From: Simonsiella sp051414845
GTDB taxonomy: Bacteria; Pseudomonadota; Gammaproteobacteria; Burkholderiales; Neisseriaceae
Assembly: GCA_051414845.1 (NCBI GenBank)
Contig: CP183313.1
Location: 1,860,001-1,924,000 of the forward strand
Reading direction: 5' to 3'
Length of the DNA: 64,000 bases
Shown: piece after piece, positions 29,763 through 38,497 of the stretch
How the letters are laid out: each line of letters starts with the position of its first letter
Position numbering within the stretch: the first letter of the stretch is position 1
Notes under the pieces: model-generated
The model's input: the letters and a program-made list of their open reading frames with translations, nothing else
What the model was told of the DNA's origin: nothing
Database searches by the model: none
Program-made: the position numbers and the translations under genes

Positions 29763-32135
29763 ATGTTGTTTTATAAAAGATTATTCATTATTTCAACCAT
29801 AACATTTACTTCATCAGTTGCTTGGTCAAATGATTTAAAGGCAGATGGGGTAACAGATGATGTGTCTAGTTTGAATGAGTTGGCTCCTGTATATATTCAA
29901 GGAAAACGCATTCAAACGGAGGGTAGCTTGCTGGATGGTGGACGCAAAAGTCGCAGTGTGAGCGAAAAAATCATTCGCGACGAAGAGTTGAAAAAACGTG
30001 GTGCAAATATTGGCGATGCTTTGTCGCAGGAATTGGGCATTCATGCCAGTCAATTTGGCGGCGGAGCGAGTGCGCCGATTATTCGCGGTCAGGAAGGCAA
30101 GCGCATTAAAATTTTACACAATAATGGCGAAACGCTGGATATGTCGGCGATGTCGCCCGACCATGCGGTTACGGTGGACAGTGTGTTGGCGAAACAGGTG
30201 GAAGTGTTGCGCGGTGCCAATACTTTGCTGTACAGCTCGGGCAATTCGGCTGGTGTGGTAAATGTAGTGGACAATAAAATCCCCACAAGGCAGCCTGAAA
30301 AGGAAAATAAGCGCGAAGTGGAACTTGGCACGCGGTTTAATTTGGCGGATAAAGAGCGTTTGTTCACAGGCTCTATTACGCAGGGGATTGGGCAGAATTT
30401 TGCGGTTCACGCGGAAGGTCTTTATCGTAAATCCGATGATTACAAAACGCCTAATTATACTTTGAAAAATCAAACATCTAACAAGCTTGCCAACAGTTTT
30501 GCGGATTCGTATAGTGGCAGCGTGGGTGCGTCTTGGGTAGGTGATAAGGGCTATTTGGGTTTGGCATACAGCCAGCGCAAAGACCGCTACGGGCTGCCTG
30601 CACACAGCCATTTGTATGACAATGCTTATATTGACATTATCCGTTTGAGCGTGGTGAATTTTGAAAAGCCGTATTTGCGTCATTATCCGTTTTTATTGGA
30701 CGAATTGGACGTGGATTATGATAACCCTGGCATCACCTTTCTGCATAATCATAATGGTGGACACATTCACACCGCTCGTGATGAAGACCACCGCGATTCA
30801 CACCAGCCGCTGATTGGCATGAAAAGCAAACGCTGGGATTTACGCGGTGAATGGAAGCAGCCTGTAACAGGCATTGACAAAATCCGCCTACAAGCCACGC
30901 ATGTTACCTATCGTCATGACGAGCAAACAGGCAGCCAAGTAGACAGCGAATTCCGCAATAAAGGCCGCAATATCCGTTTGGAATTCGTACACAGCCCCTT
31001 GTTGGATGGGCGTTTGCAAGGCGCAATCGGCTTTCAGCATTTGTACCAAGACAACCGCGCCAGCAACAAACACGCGCTGCATTTTAAGAAACAGCATTTG
31101 TTGCAAGACAATTTTGTTACGCAAAACAGCTTTTTTGCGGTAGAACAATTGTCGGGCAAGAATTGGCAATGGCAGCTCGGCGCGCGCGTTGAACGGCAAA
31201 AAATCGCCATGAAATTCAACAACTACATCCGCTGGGACGATGAAGATGTGCAACCCAAAGACGCGCATTTGAAAAAACCACACAAAGGCACGGCACGTTC
31301 CTATGTCAGCGCATTTAATTGGTTGCCCAATCAGCAAAATAAATTCAGCTTGGTTTTATCGCGCCAAGAAAGAATGCCAAATAATCAAGAGCTTTATGCG
31401 CACGGCAAGCATTTGGCAACCAATTCGTTTGACGCAGGCAATAAAAATCTGAAAAAAGAGCAATCCAATAATGTAGAATTGGCGTGGTCATTTGCGGGCG
31501 ATAAGTGGGATTGGAAAATCAGCACTTACTACAACCATTTCAAAAATTACATTTATTCAGATACTTTGAATGACGGTCGCGGTCCACGCTCTTTAAGCAG
31601 CAAATATCCTTTGCGCGTAAACCGCTACAACCAATCCAAAGCGCGGTTTTATGGTTTGGAAGCCGAATTGAATTACCAAATTCATCCCGATTATCGCGTA
31701 GGCGTATTTGGCGACATGGTGCGCGGAAAATTGAAAGACCGTCCTGCTTTGCCAACTGGTTTTTATTTATTTGGCAAAAATCGCGGCAAACCGATTGGTT
31801 ATGCCGAGCAGCCTGATATTGATGCGCCACGCGTACCGCCAGCACGTTTAGGTATGCGCGTGAATGCGGATTTCACGGCAAATTTGAAGGGCGATTTGGA
31901 ATTTTATCGTGTTTTCAAACAAAAACGCGTGAGCAAATTGGAGCAACCAACAGCAGGCTACAATATGCTCAACGCAGGTTTGGAATACAGTGGCAAATGG
32001 GGTACAGCAGATTACAGTACCTTTGTGCGTGTTACCAATTTGCTAAACGCAAAAGCCTATAACCACGCATCGCATTTGCCCTACTTGCCGCAAATGGGTC
32101 GCAGTATTAGCATTGGGGCGAATGTGAAGTTTTAA
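29763..32135 (+). CDS. znuD: TonB-dependent outer-membrane zinc receptor ZnuD
   Basis: 790 residues. Signal peptide (MLFYKRLFIISTITFTSSVAWS), plug domain (ELAPVYIQGKRI ... ASAPIIRGQEGKRIKILHNNGE ... VEVLRGANTLLYSSGNSAGVVNVVDNKIP), then a 22-strand barrel ending in F (SISIGANVKF). A surface loop around residues 320-345 is very rich in His and Asp (FLHNHNGGHIHTARDEDHRD), as in meningococcal ZnuD, where such loops capture zinc. The gene stands alone and has a candidate Zur box in its promoter, consistent with induction by zinc starvation. The start lacks a good ribosome site. Confidence 0.88.
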   Translation: MLFYKRLFIISTITFTSSVAWSNDLKADGVTDDVSSLNELAPVYIQGKRIQTEGSLLDGGRKSRSVSEKIIRDEELKKRGANIGDALSQELGIHASQFGGGASAPIIRGQEGKRIKILHNNGETLDMSAMSPDHAVTVDSVLAKQVEVLRGANTLLYSSGNSAGVVNVVDNKIPTRQPEKENKREVELGTRFNLADKERLFTGSITQGIGQNFAVHAEGLYRKSDDYKTPNYTLKNQTSNKLANSFADSYSGSVGASWVGDKGYLGLAYSQRKDRYGLPAHSHLYDNAYIDIIRLSVVNFEKPYLRHYPFLLDELDVDYDNPGITFLHNHNGGHIHTARDEDHRDSHQPLIGMKSKRWDLRGEWKQPVTGIDKIRLQATHVTYRHDEQTGSQVDSEFRNKGRNIRLEFVHSPLLDGRLQGAIGFQHLYQDNRASNKHALHFKKQHLLQDNFVTQNSFFAVEQLSGKNWQWQLGARVERQKIAMKFNNYIRWDDEDVQPKDAHLKKPHKGTARSYVSAFNWLPNQQNKFSLVLSRQERMPNNQELYAHGKHLATNSFDAGNKNLKKEQSNNVELAWSFAGDKWDWKISTYYNHFKNYIYSDTLNDGRGPRSLSSKYPLRVNRYNQSKARFYGLEAELNYQIHPDYRVGVFGDMVRGKLKDRPALPTGFYLFGKNRGKPIGYAEQPDIDAPRVPPARLGMRVNADFTANLKGDLEFYRVFKQKRVSKLEQPTAGYNMLNAGLEYSGKWGTADYSTFVRVTNLLNAKAYNHASHLPYLPQMGRSISIGANVKF

Positions 32136-32152
32136 GTCTTAAGGGCTACCAA

Positions 32153-32236
32153 CAATACAGTCGCTTAAAATCAAAATAGGACACGCCGTGTATATTGACA
32201 ACGCTGTCCTATTTTTCATTTTAAGCGACTGTATTG
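32153..32236. repeat. Long inverted repeat with CAATACAGTCGCTTAAAAT ends
   Basis: About 30-bp nearly perfect arms (one indel) around a short centre GCCGTGTATATTGACAACG. The end sequence AGTCGCTTAAAAT is shared with the composite at 18617-18816, so this is a repeated family. It may also serve as the znuD terminator. Confidence 0.75.
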
Positions 32237-32244
32237 ACGATAAA

Positions 32245-32315
32245 TATAGTGGATTAAAATAAGAAAGGTACAAGGCGAGCCAACGCCGTAATGATTGAAG
32301 TTTTGTTTGGCTATA
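32245..32315. repeat. Hybrid, internally deleted Correia-like element
   Basis: 71 bp. The left end is the TATAGTGGATTAA type (as at 45562) and the right end is the TATAGCCAAACAAAAC type (as at 18690), with core GTACAAGGCGAGCC and CAACGCCGTAATGATT. It looks like a recombinant of the two terminal classes. It lies 75 bases before dapD. Confidence 0.7.
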
Positions 32316-32389
32316 CAATATTCAGGCAGCCTGAAACGGATTTTTGCGTTAAAATCGCATTTTTTTGAACCCAGTTTTAAGGAGTCAAC

Positions 32390-33211
32390 ATGTCTTTACA
32401 ACAAACTATTGAAACCGCCTTTGAAAACCGTGCTGAAATCACGCCTGCAACGGTTACGCCTGAAGTAAAAGAAGCCGTTTTGGAAACTTTGCGCCAATTG
32501 GATTCAGGCAGCCTGCGCGTTGCCGAGCGCGAAAGCGTAGGCAAATGGAAAGTGAACGAATGGGTTAAAAAAGCCGTGTTGCTCTCATTTCGCATTCAAG
32601 ACAATGTGATTTTGGGCGATGGTGTAAACCAATTCTTTGACAAAGTGCCAACCAAATTCGCCACTTGGACACAAGCTGATTTTCAGGCTGCGGGTTTCCG
32701 TGCCGTGCCAGGGGCAGTTGCACGTCGTGGCAGTTTCGTGGGCAAAAACGTGGTGTTGATGCCATCTTATGTGAACATCGGCGCGTATGTGGACGAAGGC
32801 GCGATGGTGGACACTTGGGCGACCGTTGGTTCTTGCGCCCAAATTGGCAAAAACGTGCATTTATCGGGCGGCGTGGGCATTGGTGGCGTGTTAGAGCCGT
32901 TGCAAGCCAGCCCAACGATTATTGAAGACAACTGCTTTATCGGCGCGCGCTCTGAAATTGTTGAGGGCGTGATTGTGGAAGAAGGCAGCGTAATTTCCAT
33001 GGGCGTGTACATCGGTCAATCCACCAAAATCTACGACCGCGAAACAGGCGAAATCCACTATGGTCGCGTGCCAGCAGGTTCAGTGGTGGTTTCAGGCAGC
33101 CTGCCCAGCAAAGATGGTTCGCACAGCTTGTATTGCGCCGTAATCGTGAAAAAAGTGGACGCGCAAACACGCAGCAAAACCAGCGTAAATGAATTGTTGC
33201 GCGGTGTGTAA
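32390..33211 (+). CDS. dapD: Tetrahydrodipicolinate N-succinyltransferase
   Basis: 273 residues, full length. Transfers succinyl from succinyl-CoA to tetrahydrodipicolinate in the succinylase branch of lysine and meso-diaminopimelate synthesis. N-terminal helical domain, then a left-handed beta-helix of hexapeptide repeats (FVGKNVVLMPSYVNIGAYVDEGAMVDTWATVGSCAQIGKNVHL region, SGGVGIGGVLEPLQASPTIIEDNCFIGARSEI). AAGGAG lies 5 bases before the start. Two DUS-derived sites are in the coding sequence (32503, 33090: SGSLR/SGSLPS). Single-gene unit with its own terminator. Confidence 0.97.
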   Translation: MSLQQTIETAFENRAEITPATVTPEVKEAVLETLRQLDSGSLRVAERESVGKWKVNEWVKKAVLLSFRIQDNVILGDGVNQFFDKVPTKFATWTQADFQAAGFRAVPGAVARRGSFVGKNVVLMPSYVNIGAYVDEGAMVDTWATVGSCAQIGKNVHLSGGVGIGGVLEPLQASPTIIEDNCFIGARSEIVEGVIVEEGSVISMGVYIGQSTKIYDRETGEIHYGRVPAGSVVVSGSLPSKDGSHSLYCAVIVKKVDAQTRSKTSVNELLRGV

Positions 33212-33232
33212 TTAATTGATTGTGTAACAAAA

Positions 33233-33262
33233 AGGCTGCCTGAAAATATTTTCAGACAGCCT
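33233..33262 (+). terminator. dapD terminator from DUS pair
   Basis: AGGCTGCCTGAAAA/TTTTCAGACAGCCT, one arm with a single-base variant (CAGACAG), followed by AAAATTTTTG; 22 bases after the stop. Confidence 0.8.
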
Positions 33263-33279
33263 AAAATTTTTGTAAAATT

Positions 33280-33429
33280 TGGAGCAGGAGCAGCTAATGC
33301 CTACGTTATGGCAGTTTGTTGCCAAATCAGAGATTTGACAAAATCTCCAGCTCCCAAATATTGCCATCAAACCAATAGAATACTCAATGAAATCAAATTT
33401 GTGGACGAGCCGCCCACGCTCCAAGTTTC
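33280..33429. repeat. Interspersed repeat (GGAGCAGGAGC...CGCTCCAAGTTT)
   Basis: Shares TAATGCCTACGTTATGGCAG (variant) and GAGCCGCCCACGCTCCAAG (variant) with 48342-48436; shorter relatives are seen near 5330 and 15987-16080. An internal inverted repeat (GTTGCCAAATCAGAGATTTG / CAAATATTGCCATC) is present. Not coding. Confidence 0.6.
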
Positions 33430-33459
33430 TATTTTCAGGCTGCCTTATTGCTACTGCAT

Positions 33460-36225
33460 TTACTCCGCTAAATCGTCTGCAACATCAGCTTCATTTTCAG
33501 GAAGTATTTCGCCTGTTTCCACCGTCTCGCCATCAGCCAATTCAACTTCATCTACAGGTTCTTCGGCAATGCGTTCTAAAGACACCAAAGTTGTGCCTTC
33601 ATCCAAATTAATCAAACGCACCCCCTGCGCCGCACGCCCTGTCTCGCGCACCTGCGCCACTTTTGTACGAATCAGCACGCCGCCAGACGTAATCAACATC
33701 AAATCATCACTTGGCGACACCAAAGTCGCGGCAACCAATTCACCATTGCGCTCGCCTGTGTCAATCGCGATAATGCCTTGCCCGCCCTTGCCTTTGCGCG
33801 AATAATCGTCAATTGGCGTACGTTTGCCGTAGCCCTTTTGTGTGGCGGTCAAGACTTGCAAATCGCTGCCCAATTCCGCCACCAGCAAACTCACAATCCG
33901 ACCGTTTTCAGGCAGCCGCATACCGCGCAAACCGCCCGAACCGCGACCGCTCGGACGAATACCCTTATTGTTTTGCAAATTAAATTCGCCCGAATTTTCT
34001 TCTTCATTTTCAGCAACTTCATCATTCAGGCTGCCTGAAATCTCTTCCTCTTCGCTCGCGCCGCCTGTGTAAAACTCGTTGAAACGAATCGCCTTGCCCA
34101 AGTTTGAAAACAACATAATATCAGACGAACCCGACGTTTTCGCCACGCCGACCAAGCTGTCTCCTTCTTTCAAATCAATCGCCTTAATGCCTTGTGCGCG
34201 TACATTTTTGAATGCGGAAAGTTGGACTTTTTTCACCATGCCATTCGCCGTCGCAAAGAACACATATTGGTCTTCGGGGAAATCGCGCACCGCCAAAATC
34301 GCCGATACCTTCTCGTTTTCGTCCAACTGAATCACATTGTTAATCGGGCGACCGCGTGAATTACGTCCGCCTTCAGGCAGCCTGTACACCTTAATCCAAT
34401 GGCAACGCCCCAAATTCGTGAAACACATCAAATAATCGTGCGTGTTCGCCACGAACAGCGTTTCAATGAAATCCTCGTCTTTCGTCGCCGCCGCCTGTTT
34501 ACCGCGCCCACCGCGTTTTTGCGCCTGATAATCGCTGGTCGGCTGGGTTTTGATGTAGCCGCCGTGCGTCAGCGTAACCACCATTTCGCGCGACGGAATC
34601 AAATCTTCATCGGCAATATCGCTGCCACCAAAGGCATTGATTTCACTTCGTCTTTCGTCGCCAAACTGCGTTTGCATCGCCACCAATTCATCGTCAATGA
34701 TTTGGCGCACACGTTCAGGTTTTGCCAAAATATCCAGCAAATCCATAATAATCGCCATCAAATCCTTGTATTCTTTCACGATTTCGTCTTGGTCAAGCCC
34801 CGTCAGATTGCGCAAACTCATGCGTAAAATCGCACGCGCCTGTTCATCGGACAACCAATAACCGTCTGATTTCAAACCACGATTTTCAGGCAGCCATTCA
34901 GGTCGTGCCATGCTCAAATCCAAATCGGCACGCGACAACATTTCGCTCACCAAAGCCGATTGCCAAGCGCGGCTCAACAACGCTTCACGCGCTGTTTCCA
35001 CGTCTGCCGACTGCTTAATCAGCGCAATCATCTCGTCAATATTGGACAATGCAACCGCTTTACCTTCCGCGATATGCCCTTCCGCGCGCGCTTTTTTCAG
35101 GCGAAACAAGGTCCTGCGCGTAACCACTTCGCGACGGTGGCGCAAAAATTCGCTCAAAATTTGGCGCAAATTCAACACACGCGGCTGACCGTCTACCAGC
35201 GCAACCATATTCATGCTGAACGTGTCTTGCAGTTGCGTTAATTTAAACAATTGATTTAATACAACTTCCGCGTTTTCATTGCGTTTCAATTCCATCACAA
35301 TGCGCGTGCCGTCTTTGTCAGATTCATCGCGCAATTCGGCGATGCCTTCCACCAATTTTTCGCGCATCAATTCGCCAATCTTTTCAACGAGTTTGGCTTT
35401 GTTTACTTGATACGGAATTTCGTCCACGATAATGGCTTCGCGTTCGCCATTTTTGCCGATGGGCTCAATGTGGGTTTTGCTGCGAATCACGACGCGCCCG
35501 CGCCCTGTGTGGTAGCCCGCGCGTACTCCCGTCAAGCCGTAAATTGTGCCGCCTGTGGGAAAATCGGGGGCTTTGATGATATCAATCAATTCGTTGATGT
35601 CGGTGTCGGGTTCGCGCAACAATTTCAGGCAGCCTGCAAGCGTGTCGCGCAAATTGTGCGGCGGAATGCTGGTTGCCATGCCCACCGCGATGCCTTCCGA
35701 GCCATTCACGAGCAGCGCAGGAAAACGGGTTGGCAAAACAAGTGGTTCGCGCTCGCTGCCGTCATAGTTGTCACCAAAATTGACGGTATCTTCTTCAATG
35801 TCTGCCAACATTTCGTGGGCGATTTTTGCCATGCGGATTTCGGTGTAACGCATTGCCGCCGCCGCGTCGCCATCCACCGAGCCGAAGTTGCCCTGACCGT
35901 CCACCAGCATATAACGCAGCGAAAACGGTTGCGCCATGCGCACGATGGTTTGGTACACTGCGCTGTCGCCGTGTGGGTGGTATTTACCGATGACATCGCC
36001 GACCACGCGCGCGGATTTTTTGTACGCGCTGTTCCAATTGTTTTTCAGCTCGTGCATGGCGTACAACACGCGGCGGTGGACGGGTTTTAAGCCGTCGCGC
36101 ACATCGGGCAGCGCACGCCCGACGATGACGGACATGGCGTAGTCCAAATAGGACTTTTTCATCTCGTCTTCTAGGCTAACGGCGATGGTTTCTTTGGCAA
36201 ATTGTTGGTCAATTTCGCTGCTCAT
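33460..36225 (-). CDS. gyrA: DNA gyrase subunit A
   Basis: 921 residues from ATG 36225 (MSSEIDQQFAKETIAVSLE). Breaks and reseals DNA in the gyrase A2B2 complex. Visible: winged-helix/tower domain with catalytic Tyr127 in AAMRYTEIRM, GyrA box QKRGGRGK showing it is GyrA and not ParC, and a six-bladed C-terminal pinwheel. In the quinolone-determining region HPHGDSAVYQTIVRMAQPF, Ser88 (E. coli 83) is wild type, but Gln92 replaces the usual Asp87. Between blades there is an acidic insert (ASEEEEISGSLNDEVAENEEEN) crossed by a DUS (34025-34039); an acidic insert here is also typical of Neisseria GyrA. The C-terminus is acidic. Confidence 0.97.
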   Translation of the reverse strand: MSSEIDQQFAKETIAVSLEDEMKKSYLDYAMSVIVGRALPDVRDGLKPVHRRVLYAMHELKNNWNSAYKKSARVVGDVIGKYHPHGDSAVYQTIVRMAQPFSLRYMLVDGQGNFGSVDGDAAAAMRYTEIRMAKIAHEMLADIEEDTVNFGDNYDGSEREPLVLPTRFPALLVNGSEGIAVGMATSIPPHNLRDTLAGCLKLLREPDTDINELIDIIKAPDFPTGGTIYGLTGVRAGYHTGRGRVVIRSKTHIEPIGKNGEREAIIVDEIPYQVNKAKLVEKIGELMREKLVEGIAELRDESDKDGTRIVMELKRNENAEVVLNQLFKLTQLQDTFSMNMVALVDGQPRVLNLRQILSEFLRHRREVVTRRTLFRLKKARAEGHIAEGKAVALSNIDEMIALIKQSADVETAREALLSRAWQSALVSEMLSRADLDLSMARPEWLPENRGLKSDGYWLSDEQARAILRMSLRNLTGLDQDEIVKEYKDLMAIIMDLLDILAKPERVRQIIDDELVAMQTQFGDERRSEINAFGGSDIADEDLIPSREMVVTLTHGGYIKTQPTSDYQAQKRGGRGKQAAATKDEDFIETLFVANTHDYLMCFTNLGRCHWIKVYRLPEGGRNSRGRPINNVIQLDENEKVSAILAVRDFPEDQYVFFATANGMVKKVQLSAFKNVRAQGIKAIDLKEGDSLVGVAKTSGSSDIMLFSNLGKAIRFNEFYTGGASEEEEISGSLNDEVAENEEENSGEFNLQNNKGIRPSGRGSGGLRGMRLPENGRIVSLLVAELGSDLQVLTATQKGYGKRTPIDDYSRKGKGGQGIIAIDTGERNGELVAATLVSPSDDLMLITSGGVLIRTKVAQVRETGRAAQGVRLINLDEGTTLVSLERIAEEPVDEVELADGETVETGEILPENEADVADDLAE

Positions 36226-36720
36226 GATGCGGTATCCAGATTTTAGAAAAAACATGTAATTTTAGCATAAAAATAGGACTGCCAATTTTTTAATAAAACT
36301 TGTAATTTTTTAATTAAAAACATCCAATAATCAATTTTTCTGGCGTAAACTTCAATTATGATTCTTTATTAATTATAGAAATAATACAGAGTTGTTAGTC
36401 CTTATTCTCATAGATACACAACAGTCGTTATTGTTTTGTCTTATTTCTATTTTAAATAACTACGCATATCTCACTATATTCTCTCTCAAATATCTCAAAT
36501 TAAAACTTTTATAAAACGGATGTAGATAATTTTCGTAAACATAAATTTCATATTTACTCATTTTTATTCACTTAACCTTAATTACTTAAAATAAAAATGG
36601 CAGATATAAACCCCACTACGAAGGTATTTTGCAAAGATTTGAACTCAAATTTAAAGTTACCAATCATGAATGAAAAAGGGTTATAATAAATAATAAGAAT
36701 AATTAGTAAAAGCGTTAACC
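36226..36720. other. AT-rich intergenic region between divergent gyrA and slam
   Basis: 495 bases, strongly AT-rich, no gene that I can support and no uptake sequence. It should hold the promoters of gyrA (minus) and slam (plus); I cannot pick convincing -35/-10 pairs by eye. Confidence 0.5.
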
Positions 36721-38175
36721 ATGTCCCATAAAATTCTCTTTTCCCTATTGTTACTGATATCTTTTCCTGCGCTAGCAAGCAATGAAAAAAGCCTCGATGA
36801 CCGTCGCATTACTGATGAACAACTACACCAGCAAATCGAAAACATCCAGCCCAAGCAGCCTGAAACAAATGCCACCCAACCTGAAACATCATCAGAACAA
36901 AGCATTTCTTTGAGCGAAACCGAATTGCAACAACACCCTGATTTGATTGTGCGTGCCATGATGGCAGCTTTATTGCAGGGAAATGGCGAGAACACCGCAA
37001 TGTTGTTGCCTCACTATCAAAGGCTGCCTGAAAACCTACGCGAGCCTGCGTTAGACACTTGGGCACAAGCGCTTGTGGCGCGTTGGCAGGGCAATCATGG
37101 ACAAGCCGTGCGTTTGTATCGTAAGGTCTTGGCAGAGAAGCCTGATTGGTCAGTACTACGTTTACAAACCGCTACCGCATTGTTGTCTAACAAAGAATGG
37201 GAAGCCGCAGAAGATCAGTTTCGCAAAGTGCAAAGTGAAAACCAGTTGCCCCTCCAGTTGGCGAACGAAATTGAACAAGTTGTGGCACACATCAAACAAC
37301 TCAGCCGCTGGCAATTCAGCGGTAGCACTACGTTCATTAATGACAAAAACATCAACAACGCCCCCCAAAATCCCGATTTAGGCAATGGCTGGCGCGCTGA
37401 AGAAGCTCAATCAGGTCAAGGACTTGCCATTAACTTGAGTGCAACAAAAAAATGGTTTTGGCAAAACGCGCTGTTTCATGAACTGCGTTTAGATGGCAAC
37501 AGCAAATATTATTGGAATAACAAACGTTTCAACGAGACCAACATACGCACATCGCTGGGCATCGGTTATCAAAACGCTACAAACAGCCTTGCTCTGTCGC
37601 CGTTTTTTGAACAAATGTGGTATGCAGGTGGCGGCAAAAACGATTCAACCTTACAACGATTTTCACAAGGTCGCGGCATTGCTTTGGAAGCATCACACAC
37701 ATTCAATCCCAAATGGCAAAGTAGCTTGTATGCAGAAACCGTACAAAACCGCTATCGCACCCGCAAACACTTAAACGGCAACGCCCATTTTTTTTCGCTT
37801 ACTGCTTCCTATCAGCATAACCCTAAACAAGCATGGTTTATTGGTGCGCATTTCAATCGTAGCAATGCGCGTGATGGCGATGATTCCTTTGTCCGCAAAG
37901 GCATACGCGCAGGCTGGCTACAAGAATGGTCAAAAGGCTTGGCAACACAGATGAGTGTTTCTTATGGCAAAAAAACCTACCGTGCTCCCGGATTTTTCAA
38001 TACAGTGCAAGTTAATCACGAATGGGGCGTACAAAACAGCATTTGGCATCGTGCTTTACATTGGCAAGGTTTAACCCCGCGTCTAACATGGTCCTACAAC
38101 AAAAACCGCAGTAACATCAAACTGTATAACTACGAGAAACACCGTATATTTTTGGAAGTCAGAAAGCAATTTTGA
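36721..38175 (+). CDS. Surface lipoprotein assembly modulator (Slam, DUF560)
   Basis: 484 residues. Signal peptide (MSHKILFSLLLLISFPALAS), N-terminal ~180 residues of TPR-like helices (LPENLREPALDTWAQALVARWQG, VLRLQTATALLSNKEWEAAEDQF), then a ~290-residue outer-membrane barrel ending in EKHRIFLEVRKQF. This is the Slam architecture: Slam1 of meningococcus moves lipoproteins such as TbpB, LbpB and fHbp across the outer membrane to the cell surface. The gene faces tbpA-tbpB, and TbpB is just such a cargo, so TbpB is the predicted substrate. Family call is strong; slam1 versus slam2 subtype is inferred from the neighbouring TbpB. Confidence 0.88.
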   Translation: MSHKILFSLLLLISFPALASNEKSLDDRRITDEQLHQQIENIQPKQPETNATQPETSSEQSISLSETELQQHPDLIVRAMMAALLQGNGENTAMLLPHYQRLPENLREPALDTWAQALVARWQGNHGQAVRLYRKVLAEKPDWSVLRLQTATALLSNKEWEAAEDQFRKVQSENQLPLQLANEIEQVVAHIKQLSRWQFSGSTTFINDKNINNAPQNPDLGNGWRAEEAQSGQGLAINLSATKKWFWQNALFHELRLDGNSKYYWNNKRFNETNIRTSLGIGYQNATNSLALSPFFEQMWYAGGGKNDSTLQRFSQGRGIALEASHTFNPKWQSSLYAETVQNRYRTRKHLNGNAHFFSLTASYQHNPKQAWFIGAHFNRSNARDGDDSFVRKGIRAGWLQEWSKGLATQMSVSYGKKTYRAPGFFNTVQVNHEWGVQNSIWHRALHWQGLTPRLTWSYNKNRSNIKLYNYEKHRIFLEVRKQF

Positions 38176-38453
38176 AGTTTTCAGCAGCATAATAGGTCAT
38201 TTGAAATCCAATACTATTTCTATCATAATACTGGGTACACAATGGTTAGTATTGATTCAGCTTAAATTTAAGGTCCTAGATTTTTAATTTTGTGTTTTTT
38301 GTTAATATAGGTTCTTAATTTATTATGACTATAATTTTAAGACCGTGTTTTTATTACGTTGATAGTATAGCTAGCAAAGCATGGCTTTGAAACTGCCGTC
38401 GTTCCCACTCAGGCAGGATATTTCTAAACATAGCCAATTTTAAATGGCTATAT

Positions 38454-38483
38454 AAAACGACCCATATTTTAATGGGTCGTTTT
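38454..38483. terminator. Bidirectional terminator between slam and tbpA
   Basis: Perfect 12-bp stem AAAACGACCCAT/ATGGGTCGTTTT with ATTTTA loop and T-rich flanks on both sides. The remaining 38176-38453 stretch holds no feature that I recognise. Confidence 0.88.
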
Positions 38484-38497
38484 TATTATCGTCACAA

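Noticed and set aside
36578..36778. 66-codon minus-strand frame between gyrA and slam
   Set aside because: Overlaps the start of slam on the other strand, hydrophobic AT-driven composition, no ribosome site.
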